Source: JAYFNU01 sp034933305
Lineage (GTDB): Bacteria > Bacillota > Clostridia > Oscillospirales > Ruminococcaceae
Reading direction: 5' to 3'
Assembly: GCA_034933305.1 (NCBI GenBank)
Contig: JAYFNU010000008.1
Coordinates: forward strand, 1-64,000
DNA length: 64,000 nucleotides
Below the pieces are notes generated by a model, which was not told where the DNA came from, did no database searches, and worked only from the letters and a program-made list of their open reading frames with translations. Shown here piece by piece: positions 8,976 through 17,771 of the stretch (positions within the stretch are counted from its first letter, which is position 1; each line of letters opens with the position of its first letter). The position numbers were made by a program, and so were the translations under genes.

Positions 8976-11900
8976 ATGACAAACGGCATCCTCAGGACAC
9001 TCGAGCGCTGCGCCGCCTTTGAAACGGTGCGGGAAGCGGCGGCAAAGGGCGGAAACGCGGCGCTGTTCGGCGCGCATCCCATCCACCGCGCCGCCTGCGC
9101 GGCGGCGCTGGCGGACGCGTCCGCCGGCGCGGTGATCTTCGTCACCGCGTCCGACCGCGAAGCGGTCGCCGCCGCCGCGGACATCGGCGCGCTCGGCAAG
9201 CGCGCGGCGGTGTTCCCCTCCCGCGATCTTGTCTTTCTCGACGTCGAGGGCCTGTCGCACGACGCCGAGCAGGCGCGCCTGTTCGTGCTCGGCAACATCC
9301 TCGAGGGCGGGCTCGACGTCGTGTGCTGTTCGGCCGAAGCGCTGTGCCAGTACACCATGCCCCGCGACGTCTACAGGGAGCTGTCCGTAAAAATAGAAAA
9401 GGGCCGCACGGTCGACCTCGCCGACTTGTCGCGGCGGCTCGTTTCGGCGGGCTATTCGCGCTTTGACCGCGTCGAGGGCCGGGGCCAGTTCGCCGTGCGC
9501 GGCGGCCTCGTCGACGTCTTCCCCGTCCACCTCGACGCGCCCGTGCGCATCGAGCTGTTCGGCGACGAGATCGACGCCGTCTTCGAATACGACCCCGAGA
9601 CGCAGCGCCGCACCGAGCGCGTGGGCCGCGTCTTCATCACGCCCTCGCGCGAGGTCGTCTTCCGCGACGCCGCGGCCGCTTCGGCAAAGCTCGGGGCGGC
9701 CGCCCGGAAAGCGCCGGAGGCCCTGCGCGAGCTGCTCGCGCGGGACGCGGCGAACATCGCCGCGGGCGTCGTGCCGCCGTGCACCGACCGCTACCTCAAC
9801 CTGTTTTACGACGCGCCCGCGCTGCTGACCGATTATCTGCCCGGCGCGCCCGTGTTTTTCAGCGAGCCGCAGGCCGTGCTCGCGCGCTGCCGCTCGCTGC
9901 TCGAGACCTCGGCGGCGGAGCTGCTGTCGCTGTCGAAGGACGGCATGTACGACAAGGCGCTGGGCCGCTACTACGCCGACGACGTGCAGCAGGCGCTCGC
10001 CGGCCGCGCGCGCGTCTACAGCGACATCTTCGCGCACACCCCCGACGTGCCGCTCGCGGCGCTCGCCGATCTCGGCGGCAGCCCCCTGCCGCTGTGGAGC
10101 GGCGAATTCTCCGTCCTGGACGAGGATCTGCGCGACTACACCGGGCGCGGGTTCTCGTGCGTCGTCTATCTGCCGACGATGAAGGCCGCGTCGGCGCTCG
10201 TCGCCGATCTCGACGCCGCGGGCTATTCCGCCGCGCTCGGGGACAGCCCCGACGGCGGCGGCGTGGGCGTCGCGGTCGGCTCGCTGTCGTCGGGCTTCGA
10301 GATCCCGTCGGCGAAGCTGTGCGTTTTCGCCTCCAGGCGCGAGGCGGCCGCGCAGAAGAAGCGCCGCAAGCGCCCGGCCGACGAGCGGGCCATCGCCGAT
10401 CTCGAGGATCTGCGCCCGGGCGATCTCGTCGTGCACGTCAACCACGGCATCGGCATGTTCGACGGCATCCACCGCATCGACCACCACGGCTTTGTGCGGG
10501 ATTACATCAAGATCAAATACCGCGGCGAGGACACGCTCTACGTCCCCGTCACCCAGCTCGACATGGTGTCGCAGTACGTTTCGCCGCGCGACCCCGACAA
10601 CGTCAGGCTCGCGAAACTCAATTCGGGCGAATGGGCCAAGACGAAGCAGGCGGTCTACCGCTCGGTGCGCGAGATGGCGAAGGAGCTCATCGAGCTGTAC
10701 GCCAAGCGCGAGCAGGCCGACGGCGTCGGCTTCCCCGCCGACGACGAATGGCAGCGCGACTTTGAGGCCCGCTTCCCCTATGACGAGACCGACGAGCAGC
10801 TGCGCGCCGCCGACGAGATCAAGCGCGACATGGAAAAGGACCGCCCGATGGACCGGCTGCTGTGCGGCGACGTCGGCGTGGGCAAGACCGAGGTGGCGCT
10901 GCGCGCGGCCTTCAAATGCGTGAGCGCCGGCTACCAGTGCGCCGTGCTCGTGCCGACGACCATCCTCGCGTGGCAGCATTACGCCACCTTCCGCGAGCGG
11001 CTCGACGGCTTCCCCGTCAGGGTCGCGATGCTCTCGCGCTTCGCGAGCGCGAAGGAGCAGCGCGAGGCGGTGCGCGGCATCCGCGACGGCACCGTCGACA
11101 TCGCCATCGGCACCCACAAGCTGCTGCAGAAAAACATCCAGTTCAAAAAGCTCGGCCTGCTCGTCGTCGACGAGGAGCAGCGCTTCGGCGTCAAACACAA
11201 GGAGATGCTCAAGCAGACCTTCGCGGGCGTCGACGTGCTGACGCTGTCCGCAACGCCCATCCCGCGCACGCTCAACATGGCGATGAGCGGCATCCGCGAC
11301 ATGTCGGTCATCGAGGAGCCGCCGCAGGACCGCTACCCCGTCGCGACGTTCGTCATCGAGTACGACGAGACGATGGTGCTCGACGCCGTCCGCCGGGAGC
11401 TTTCGCGCGGCGGGCAGGTCTATTTCCTGCACAACCGCATCGACTCCATCGAGGGAACGGCGGCGCATCTGCGCGAGCTGCTGCCCGACGCGGCCATCGA
11501 CGTCGCCCACGGGCGCATGGACGAGGAGGTGCTGTCCGACGTGTGGCAGCGTCTCATCGCGCACGAGACCGACATCCTCGTGTGCACGACCATCATCGAA
11601 GCGGGCGTCGACGTGCCCAACTGCAACACCCTCATCGTCGAGGACGCCGACCGGCTCGGCCTGTCGCAGCTCTACCAGATCCGCGGCCGCGTCGGGCGAA
11701 GCTCCCGGCGGGCTTACGCCTATTTCACCTTCCGCCGCGACCGCGTGCTCACCGAGATCGCGCAGAAGCGTCTGTCGGCCATCCGCGATTTCACGAGCTT
11801 CGGCAGCGGCTTCCGCATCGCGATGCGCGACCTGCAGATCCGCGGCGCGGGCAGCGTGCTGTCGGCGAAGCAAAGCGGCCACATGGAGGCCGTCGGCTAC

Positions 11901-12440
11901 GACACCTACCTGCGCATCCTCAACGAGGCGGTCGACGACGAGCGCGGCATCCGCCGCAAGCCCGCCGTCGAGGAATGCACCGTCGATCTCGCGGTGAGCG
12001 CCTACATCCCGGAGGACTACATCCCCGACAGCGAAAGCCGCATCGAGATGTACAAGCGCGTCGCCGCCATCGGCAGCGAGAGCGACCGCGCCGACGTCCT
12101 CGCGGAATTCCTCGACCGCTTCGGGGAGCCGCCCGCGTGCGTGACGTCGCTCGCGAACGTGTCGCTCGCGCGCGTGCTCGGCAAAAAATACGGCTTCTAC
12201 GAGATCTCCTCGCCGCAGAAGGACGCGGTCCTGCTCTATTCCGACGTCATCGACGAGGCGGCCGTGCGGCAGTTCATCCGCACGAACGACCGCCGCGTGC
12301 TGCTGTCGGTCAAGGGCAAGGCGTACGTCACCGCCTATTGCCGCCCGGGCGAGGCGCCCGACGGCGCGGCGCTCGGCTTTCTCGCGGATTACGACGCGAT
12401 GTGCGCCGAAAGCGGGCGCGCCGACGGTTCGCGGGGGTGA
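8976..12440 (+). CDS. mfd: Transcription-repair coupling factor Mfd
   Basis: The product is 1,154 aa, full length for Mfd, with AAAGGAA about 6 nt upstream of the ATG. The UvrB-homology region occupies about residues 1-330. The RNA-polymerase interaction domain follows (LRPGDLVVHVNHGIGMF, near residue 480). The translocase has Walker A GDVGVGKTEVA (near 630), motif II DEEQRFG, motif III LSATPIPRTLNMAMSGIRD and a C-terminal helicase lobe with QIRGRVGRSSRRAYAY. The C-terminal TRCF domain ends the protein. Mfd removes RNA polymerase stalled at DNA damage and recruits UvrA. It probably shares a transcript with pth. Confidence 0.97.
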   Translation: MTNGILRTLERCAAFETVREAAAKGGNAALFGAHPIHRAACAAALADASAGAVIFVTASDREAVAAAADIGALGKRAAVFPSRDLVFLDVEGLSHDAEQARLFVLGNILEGGLDVVCCSAEALCQYTMPRDVYRELSVKIEKGRTVDLADLSRRLVSAGYSRFDRVEGRGQFAVRGGLVDVFPVHLDAPVRIELFGDEIDAVFEYDPETQRRTERVGRVFITPSREVVFRDAAAASAKLGAAARKAPEALRELLARDAANIAAGVVPPCTDRYLNLFYDAPALLTDYLPGAPVFFSEPQAVLARCRSLLETSAAELLSLSKDGMYDKALGRYYADDVQQALAGRARVYSDIFAHTPDVPLAALADLGGSPLPLWSGEFSVLDEDLRDYTGRGFSCVVYLPTMKAASALVADLDAAGYSAALGDSPDGGGVGVAVGSLSSGFEIPSAKLCVFASRREAAAQKKRRKRPADERAIADLEDLRPGDLVVHVNHGIGMFDGIHRIDHHGFVRDYIKIKYRGEDTLYVPVTQLDMVSQYVSPRDPDNVRLAKLNSGEWAKTKQAVYRSVREMAKELIELYAKREQADGVGFPADDEWQRDFEARFPYDETDEQLRAADEIKRDMEKDRPMDRLLCGDVGVGKTEVALRAAFKCVSAGYQCAVLVPTTILAWQHYATFRERLDGFPVRVAMLSRFASAKEQREAVRGIRDGTVDIAIGTHKLLQKNIQFKKLGLLVVDEEQRFGVKHKEMLKQTFAGVDVLTLSATPIPRTLNMAMSGIRDMSVIEEPPQDRYPVATFVIEYDETMVLDAVRRELSRGGQVYFLHNRIDSIEGTAAHLRELLPDAAIDVAHGRMDEEVLSDVWQRLIAHETDILVCTTIIEAGVDVPNCNTLIVEDADRLGLSQLYQIRGRVGRSSRRAYAYFTFRRDRVLTEIAQKRLSAIRDFTSFGSGFRIAMRDLQIRGAGSVLSAKQSGHMEAVGYDTYLRILNEAVDDERGIRRKPAVEECTVDLAVSAYIPEDYIPDSESRIEMYKRVAAIGSESDRADVLAEFLDRFGEPPACVTSLANVSLARVLGKKYGFYEISSPQKDAVLLYSDVIDEAAVRQFIRTNDRRVLLSVKGKAYVTAYCRPGEAPDGAALGFLADYDAMCAESGRADGSRG

Positions 12441-12456
12441 ATGCGCCGGTTTGTTC

Positions 12457-12485
12457 TTGCTATCGTCCGCGGCTTCGTGTATAAT
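12457..12485 (+). promoter_or_regulatory. Promoter for the PrsA/SurA-like lipoprotein gene
   Basis: TTGCTA (12457-12462) and TATAAT (12480-12485) have a 17-bp spacer. The promoter begins directly after the mfd stop codon. Confidence 0.75.
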
Positions 12486-12533
12486 AATTTGGATACGACA
12501 GTATCAGTTTTCTCTTTGCGGAGGATTTTAAAA

Positions 12534-13610
12534 TTGAGATGCAAAAAAACGCTCTCGCTGCTGCTCGCGGTGATCGTCCTGATCGCGGCGCTGTGCGGCT
12601 GCGGGTATAACCCCGAAACGGTGCTCGACATCGACGGTTACGAATTCCCGGCCGGCGTCTACCTCGCGCTGCAGCTGCGGGCGCTTCAGGAGGCCGCGCA
12701 GGATCTCAACCAGAGCTACTACACGATCTCCATCCTCGACGACGCGATGAGCGACGGCCGCACCGTGCGGGACTATGTCAACGACCGCACCGTCGAGCTG
12801 TGCCGCGAATATGTCTTCGTCGAGCGCGAATACGAGCGTCTGGGCCTTTCCGCCGACGATTCGAACAGCTGGTACGTCCAGTACATGGCGTCGAATTACT
12901 GGCAGAGCTATGCGTCCAGCTACCAGAGCAACGGCATCTCCTACGAGAGCTTCCTCAAGCTCTACCAGAACGAATACGAGCGCAGCGTCGTTCTCGACAA
13001 GCTGTACGGCGAGGGCGGCGAAATGGCGCTGAGCGCCGAGGAAAAGCTCGCGTATTATCTGCAGCATTTCACGCGCGTCGACTATATCGAGTTCCCCGCG
13101 TCCGACGAGAGCGGCCTTTCGCTGACGTCCGACGCGACGACGCTGCTGTCGAACATCGCGAACGACATGCTTGAAAAGGCAAAGAGCAGCGACAGCCTGG
13201 AAGCCGCCTATCTCGCCGATTACGCCCAGGTCTACGCGCTGACGAACAGCACGCTCGCGGCGACGAAAGAGAACTATGCCTCGACCGTGACGCTCGACAG
13301 CGTCGTCTCCGATCTGACGGGCAACTTCGACGCGGCCTTCGTCACGATGGTCCTGTCGACGCCCGCCGGGGAGTACGGCCTCTACGAGGGCGAATCCACC
13401 AAGTACCTCTTCAAGGTGAAGGGCACGAGCGCCGAGGACAGCGCGCTGACGGATTACAACGCCTACGTCATCGAGGGCGTCGCCGCCGACCGCTTCTCCG
13501 ACTATGTCAAAACGGGCGCCGCCGCCTACACCGTCAACGAGGACGCGCGCGCGCGCAAATATTATTCTCCCGACAAGATCAAGATCAGCAACAACAGCCT
13601 CTTCGGCTGA
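12534..13610 (+). CDS. Lipoprotein with PrsA/SurA-like features (putative foldase or chaperone)
   Basis: The product is 358 aa. The start is a TTG at 12534, 9 nt after GGAGG; an in-frame ATG at 12441 lies upstream of the promoter and is rejected. The signal peptide (LRCKKTLSLLLAVIVLIAALCGC) ends in a lipobox cysteine. The mature N-terminus (VLDIDGYEFPAGVY) and the long helical region after it resemble SurA/PrsA N-terminal domains. I cannot point to a clear parvulin catalytic domain, so isomerase activity is unproven. Position right after pth-mfd matches where prsA-like genes lie in related Firmicutes. Confidence 0.7.
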   Translation: MRCKKTLSLLLAVIVLIAALCGCGYNPETVLDIDGYEFPAGVYLALQLRALQEAAQDLNQSYYTISILDDAMSDGRTVRDYVNDRTVELCREYVFVEREYERLGLSADDSNSWYVQYMASNYWQSYASSYQSNGISYESFLKLYQNEYERSVVLDKLYGEGGEMALSAEEKLAYYLQHFTRVDYIEFPASDESGLSLTSDATTLLSNIANDMLEKAKSSDSLEAAYLADYAQVYALTNSTLAATKENYASTVTLDSVVSDLTGNFDAAFVTMVLSTPAGEYGLYEGESTKYLFKVKGTSAEDSALTDYNAYVIEGVAADRFSDYVKTGAAAYTVNEDARARKYYSPDKIKISNNSLFG

Positions 13611-13611
13611 C

Positions 13612-13646
13612 AAAAAAAAGGCCGCCCGCGGGCGGTCTTTTTTTTT
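13612..13646. terminator. Bidirectional intrinsic terminator
   Basis: The palindrome CCGCCCGCGGGCGG (13622-13635) is flanked by eight A on the left and a run of nine T on the right. It can end both the lipoprotein gene (+) and the convergent MFS gene (-). Confidence 0.85.
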
Positions 13647-13652
13647 GTCTGT

Positions 13653-14909
13653 TTATTCGCGCGGGCGGTCGGGCAGCGCGCTGAGCACGGCGCACAGCGC
13701 GTAGACGGCGAGCGCGGCGGCAAAGACCGCGCGCAGGCCGATCTGCTTCGACAGCAGGCCGCCGAGCAGCGAGGCCGCGATGTAGACGGGCGACGAAACG
13801 AGTCCGATGACGGAGGAATACAGCGGCGTGCGCACGCGGTGCGAGTAGCCGATGGCGGCGAGACTGCCCGAGAGATAGACCCCCTGCGACGCGAGGCTCA
13901 CGAGCACGAACATCGGGAAGCCCCAGAGGTAGTTCGGCATCCACAGCGCGATGGCCGCGGCCGCCGCGCCGCTCGCGCACGCGGCCGTGAGGATCGACCG
14001 CGGTCCGCGCCGGTCGCCCAGCCACCCCATCACCTTGCCCGCGAGCATGTTCGACACGAGCAGCACCGTCGTGATCGTGCCGTCGAAGCAGGCCGGCTCG
14101 TCGTCGAGCGCGCCGACGCGGACGATTAAATAGGGGATCGAGAATTCCGCGGCGCCCACGAGCGCCTTGACGGCGACGTACCCCGCGAACGCCCGGTCGC
14201 CCCTGAGCAGCCCCGCCATGAGCGGCAGCAGCTCGCGGAAGCGGATCGTGCGCGTGTCGCGGTCGTCGGTGACCTCCCGGATGCCGACGGCGACGACGAG
14301 CGAGGCGGCGAGCGCCGTCACCGTGCCGATGAGAAAAATGCGCTTGTAATCCTCCGGGAAGGCGCTGCGCTCAAAGATGCGCGTCATGACCGCCGACGCG
14401 AGCACCCCCGACGCCGCGCCCACAAGCGAATAGCTGCCGTAAAAGCTTCCCGTGTTGCGGTGGATGGACGTGCCGACGAGCTGCGCGAACATCGGCGACG
14501 CCATGCCCGCGGACACCGAATAGGCCCCGAACGAAACGAAGAACAGCGCGAGCGCGCCGCCGGCGTTGCCCCGGGCCATATAGGCTGACAGCAAAATGAG
14601 CGCGAAGCCGACGCGCTGCAGCATGCACACCCAGACCGACGCCCACTTGGGGCTTCTGGCGTTGACGCCGATCACGGCGGAAAAGACGCTGGCGCCGTAG
14701 CCGAGCCCGTAGTAGAGCACCGAGATGAGGCTGACGAACATCGTGTCGGCGGTCAGCTTCGACACATACACGGGCAGCACCGTCGTGTAGGAAAACATCG
14801 TCAGCGAAAAAGTGAAAAAGAAGCTCTCGAACAGCAGCGTGATATAATTTCGCCTGTAATACCGCTCCCTGCGGGCCAGGACGGCGTCGTTCGCCGGAAA
14901 TTCCCCCAT
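13653..14909 (-). CDS. Major facilitator superfamily transporter
   Basis: The product is 418 aa with about 12 predicted membrane segments and an AAAGGAGAG ribosome site. The N-terminal half has TMFSYTTVLPVYVSKLTADT followed by a glycine-rich second helix, and the central loop is charged (REVTDDRDTRTIRFRELLP), as in MFS proteins. Between helices 8 and 9 the loop GWLGDRRGPRS is the MFS motif A repeat. The substrate cannot be read from the sequence. It lies downstream of the udp genes on the same strand, but the hairpin at 14939-14985 probably separates the transcripts. Confidence 0.85.
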   Translation of the reverse strand: MGEFPANDAVLARRERYYRRNYITLLFESFFFTFSLTMFSYTTVLPVYVSKLTADTMFVSLISVLYYGLGYGASVFSAVIGVNARSPKWASVWVCMLQRVGFALILLSAYMARGNAGGALALFFVSFGAYSVSAGMASPMFAQLVGTSIHRNTGSFYGSYSLVGAASGVLASAVMTRIFERSAFPEDYKRIFLIGTVTALAASLVVAVGIREVTDDRDTRTIRFRELLPLMAGLLRGDRAFAGYVAVKALVGAAEFSIPYLIVRVGALDDEPACFDGTITTVLLVSNMLAGKVMGWLGDRRGPRSILTAACASGAAAAAIALWMPNYLWGFPMFVLVSLASQGVYLSGSLAAIGYSHRVRTPLYSSVIGLVSSPVYIAASLLGGLLSKQIGLRAVFAAALAVYALCAVLSALPDRPRE

Positions 14910-14938
14910 CGGACAGACTCTCCTTTGCTCAAAGAAAC

Positions 14939-14985
14939 GGCGCGGCAGGCGGATCCGGGTGCGCCCCGCTTCCGTTTGCCGCGCC
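14939..14985 (-). terminator. Probable terminator of the udp genes
   Basis: A perfect 9-bp stem, GGCGCGGCA with TGCCGCGCC, encloses a partly paired 29-nt loop. On the minus strand it is followed by GTTTCTTTG, a weak U-tract. It lies 29 bp after the udp stop codon at 15014. Confidence 0.55.
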
Positions 14986-15013
14986 GCTTATGTTCCGGCC
15001 GCTTTCGGGCGGC

Positions 15014-15760
15014 CTATTTCCCCTGCTTGTCGGCGGCGATGAGCAGACGCACCGCGTCGCACGCGACGCCGATGGTCTTGTCCATATCGCCCCAGTTCAT
15101 GATGGCTCCCGCGCGGCAGCCCCGGATGGACGAGATGACGAACAGCGCCGCCGACTCCATCTCGGTGCACACGACGCCCGCCTTCATCCACGCGTCCCAG
15201 CGCTCGTGCAGCCGCGCGGCCGCCGGCATCGAATCGGGGTCGACCTCGCCGTAGAAGGAATCCTTCGACTGCGTGATGCCCTCGAGATAATGCAGGCCCC
15301 GCGCTTCGGCCGCGCGCGCGAGCGCGTCGACGACGAAGCGGTTCGCGACGGCCGGGTACTCGACCGGCACATAGTGCAGCGTCGTGCCCTCGTCGCGCAC
15401 GGCGGCGGTGCAGATGGCGCCGTCGTAGTTTTCGGGGTCCGCCGGATCCCTGACGGGGCCGGCCGTGCCGATGCGGATGAAGGTGTCGGCGCCGATCTTG
15501 ATGAGCTCCTCGAGCGCGATGGCCGTCGACGGGCAGCCCATGCCCGTCGAGGTGACAGAGACCTTTTCGCCGCCGAGATAGCCCGTCCACGTCTTGTGCT
15601 CGCGGTTGTGGGCGACGAGCTTCGCGTCGTCAAGGAAGGCCGCGATGATATCGGTGCGGAAGGGGTCGCCGGGCAGAAAGACATAGCGGCCGACGTCGCC
15701 CGGCTTGCAGTGGATGTGATACTGCGGTTCGTCGATGCCGTGCTCAGTGAAAAAAGACAT
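15014..15760 (-). CDS. udp: Uridine phosphorylase, copy 1 (downstream)
   Basis: The product is 248 aa. It has the nucleoside-phosphorylase family I features: YVFLPGDPFRTD (phosphate-binding Gly/Arg), STGMGCPSTAIALEELI, RIGTAG and EMESAALFVISSIRGCR (ribose- and base-binding Glu/Met). The enzyme splits uridine with phosphate into uracil and ribose-1-phosphate. Its ribosome site GGAGG lies inside the last codons of the upstream paralogue and only 3 bp separate the two genes, so they are translationally coupled. Uracil produced here could be salvaged by upp at 33979. Deoxyuridine or another nucleoside cannot be excluded as substrate. Confidence 0.9.
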   Translation of the reverse strand: MSFFTEHGIDEPQYHIHCKPGDVGRYVFLPGDPFRTDIIAAFLDDAKLVAHNREHKTWTGYLGGEKVSVTSTGMGCPSTAIALEELIKIGADTFIRIGTAGPVRDPADPENYDGAICTAAVRDEGTTLHYVPVEYPAVANRFVVDALARAAEARGLHYLEGITQSKDSFYGEVDPDSMPAAARLHERWDAWMKAGVVCTEMESAALFVISSIRGCRAGAIMNWGDMDKTIGVACDAVRLLIAADKQGK

Positions 15761-15763
15761 ATC

Positions 15764-16540
15764 TCATACCTCCGGCCGTTCGGCCGATTTTATTTGTTTG
15801 CGCTGTCCGTCCTCGCGCGCGAGAATGCGCACGGCGTCGCAGGCGACGCCGACGGTCTTGCCCATGTCCTTGAAATCCATGATCGCCGCCGCGCGGCAGC
15901 CGCGGATGGAGGAGATGACGAACAGCGCCGACGCCTCCATCTCCGAGCACAGCACATGGCTCTTTTCCCACGCCTGCCAGCGCTCGTGCAGCCGCTTCGC
16001 GGCGGGCATGTTGTCGGGTTCGTGCTGGCCGTAGAAGGAATCCTTCGACTGCGTGATGCCCTCCCTGAAGTTGAGGCCCGCCGCCTTTGCGGCGCGCGCG
16101 AGCGCGTCGACGACGTGCCGGTCGGCCACGGCCGGGAACTCGGCGGGCACATAGTGCAGCGTCGTGCCCTCGTCGCGCACCGCCGCGTTGACGATGATGC
16201 CGTCGAGCGTCTCGTCGTAGGATTCGGGCGCGACGCGGCCGGCCGTGCCGATGCGGATAAAGGTGTCGGCGCCGATCTTGATGAGCTCCTCGAGCGCGAT
16301 GGCCGTCGACGGGCAGCCCATGCCCGTCGAGGTGGCCGAGACCTTCACCCCGTCGAGATAGCCCGTCCACGTCTTGTGCTCGCGGTTGTGGGCGACGAGC
16401 TTCGCGTCGTCGAAGTAGCTCGCGATGAGGTCGGTGCGGAAGGGGTCGCCGGGCAGGAAGACATAGCGGCCGACGTCGCCCGCCTTGCAGTGGATGTGAT
16501 ACTGCGGCTCGTCGATGCTGTGCTCGGTGAAGAATGCCAT
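15764..16540 (-). CDS. udp: Uridine phosphorylase, copy 2 (upstream)
   Basis: The product is 258 aa. The start is the ATG at 16540, 8 nt after GGAGG; the frame is open further upstream but that part lies in the leader. It carries the same motifs as copy 1 (GDPFRTD, STGMGCPSTAIALEELI, RIGTAG, SEMEASALFVISSIRGCR). The two proteins are similar over their whole length and the DNA is nearly identical in places (about 16260-16332 versus 15480-15552). Differences cluster near residues 110-175, which suggests either recent duplication or a shift in specificity. Confidence 0.9.
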   Translation of the reverse strand: MAFFTEHSIDEPQYHIHCKAGDVGRYVFLPGDPFRTDLIASYFDDAKLVAHNREHKTWTGYLDGVKVSATSTGMGCPSTAIALEELIKIGADTFIRIGTAGRVAPESYDETLDGIIVNAAVRDEGTTLHYVPAEFPAVADRHVVDALARAAKAAGLNFREGITQSKDSFYGQHEPDNMPAAKRLHERWQAWEKSHVLCSEMEASALFVISSIRGCRAAAIMDFKDMGKTVGVACDAVRILAREDGQRKQIKSAERPEV

Positions 16541-16732
16541 TCCATTTTCCTCCGTTTTTGTGATCCGCCCGCGCAATATGACCGGCGCCGCGGAAAATAA
16601 AAAGGCCGGCCGTACGTGGTCCACTATCATGTATGCCCCACCTGCAGCCGGTCGCTTTTTCTGTTATGGGCCGGCTGCGCGTGGATCCTTTTAAGGGAAG
16701 CTTCCACTTGCAACCGCGCCGGATTTTTTACG
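16541..16732 (-). promoter_or_regulatory. Structured 5' leader of the udp operon, possible attenuator
   Basis: Between the promoter and the first udp gene is a leader of about 190 nt. On the minus strand it holds a GTGGA/TCCAC hairpin (16681-16708 region), a perfect 8-bp stem GCAGCCGG/CCGGCTGC, and then GGCCGGCC followed by TTTTTATTTT (about 16597-16614). The last element could end transcription, and its GGCCGG could also pair with the upstream CCGGCC. I do not recognise a known riboswitch class. Confidence 0.45.
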
Positions 16733-16738
16733 CTTTTG

Positions 16739-16767
16739 ATTATATCCGCGCGCTGCGCGCGCGTCAA
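16739..16767 (-). promoter_or_regulatory. Promoter of the udp operon
   Basis: On the minus strand TTGACG (16767-16762) and TATAAT (16744-16739) are 17 bp apart. The match is strong and leaves a leader of about 190 nt before the first udp. Confidence 0.82.
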
Positions 16768-16815
16768 GATTTCCCGCCTGTTTTCGTTAAAGCGCACAAA
16801 ACGCCGCCGCGGTTT

Positions 16816-17670
16816 TTAGCGCAGCTGTCCACCTGCGCCGCAGCGGGACGCCAGCGCGTCCACCGCCCGCTTCGCCCGCGCAAGATAGCGCGCGGCCGGC
16901 TCCTGCGGGGGCGCGTAATCGCCGTCCGGGCCGATGCAGGGGCTGCTCGACTCGAGCATCAGCGGCCCGTCGAAGGACGTCGCGCGCAGCGCCGCGCAGA
17001 AGAGATCCCAGCGCACGTTGCCCTCGAAGGGCAGCAGGTGCTCGTCGCGCGTCCCGCCGTTGTCGTGCAGGTGCAGCGCGAACAGCCGCCCGGGGAATTC
17101 CCCGAACAGCGAAAAATCGTCCTTGTCCGCGATATTGTTGTGGCCGCTGTCAAAACAGAACCCGATGCGCTCGTTGTCCGCGTAGCGCCGCAGCACGGCG
17201 CGCAGCACGCCGCTGCCCCGCAGGTTCTCGACCGCGAGCCGCACGCCGCACGCCTCCGCCGCCGCGGCGATGCGGTCCATGTGCGCGAAAAAGGCCGACG
17301 GGTCGGCCCCGGGCGCCTCCGCCGCCGGATCGTCGTAGGGGTGAAAGACGAGCACGGGCACGCCGCAGCGCGCCGCGGCGCGGATGCCCGCGACCGTGTC
17401 CGCCGCAAAGCCGTCGCCGGCGCTGTCCGCGCGCCACAGCGCGTCGCACCCGTAGTACGGCAGATGCGCGTGCGCGAGCGTCAGCCCGGCGCGCGCGCAC
17501 AGCGCGGGCTGCCCCTCCTTCGGGCCGTCCGCCGCGGCGAACGTATCTCCCCACCAGGTGCACACCGCGCCGAAACCGGCCTCCCGGATGCGCCGCAGCC
17601 GCTCCTCGTACGGCAGGCTGTAGCCGAACCATGTGAAAATACCGCCGACACAGAACTGCAAGACCGACAT
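16816..17670 (-). CDS. Sugar phosphate isomerase/epimerase-like TIM-barrel protein
   Basis: The product is 284 aa. I chose the ATG at 17670, preceded by GGGAGGGGAG; the longer frame extends into a terminator. The fold pattern is that of the AP-endonuclease-2/xylose isomerase-like barrel: EERLRRIREAGFGAVCTWWG at the start, HAHLPYYG, LVFHPYDDP, VRLAVENLRG (metal-binding Glu), GFCFDSGHNNI (Asp/His) and LHLHDNGGTRDEHLLPFEG. Several metal ligands of the family are in place. Enzymes of this group isomerise or epimerise sugars and related polyols; the substrate is not predictable. It is followed by the udp promoter, so it forms its own unit. Confidence 0.8.
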   Translation of the reverse strand: MSVLQFCVGGIFTWFGYSLPYEERLRRIREAGFGAVCTWWGDTFAAADGPKEGQPALCARAGLTLAHAHLPYYGCDALWRADSAGDGFAADTVAGIRAAARCGVPVLVFHPYDDPAAEAPGADPSAFFAHMDRIAAAAEACGVRLAVENLRGSGVLRAVLRRYADNERIGFCFDSGHNNIADKDDFSLFGEFPGRLFALHLHDNGGTRDEHLLPFEGNVRWDLFCAALRATSFDGPLMLESSSPCIGPDGDYAPPQEPAARYLARAKRAVDALASRCGAGGQLR

Positions 17671-17733
17671 CTCCCCTCCCGCCGCGCGGGTCTCTTTTTT
17701 ATGATGGTACCACATCCGCCCGCCGGCGGCAAC

Positions 17734-17761
17734 AGAAAAGGGCCGCCCGCGGGCGGCCCTT
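17734..17761 (-). terminator. Terminator of the ABC importer/phosphoesterase operon
   Basis: A 24-nt perfect palindrome (17738-17761) with AAGGGCCGCCCG as half-site continues on the minus strand into TTTTC. It begins 10 bp after the stop codon of the 5'-nucleotidase-like gene. Confidence 0.8.
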
Positions 17762-17771
17762 CGGCGCAGGA

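Noticed and set aside
6900..11882. A 1,660-codon open frame on the minus strand
   Set aside because: It is the antisense of mfd and pth, rich in Arg/Ala/His/Glu from GC-rich codon shadows, with no ribosome site and no family motif. The plus-strand Mfd reading is full length and clear.
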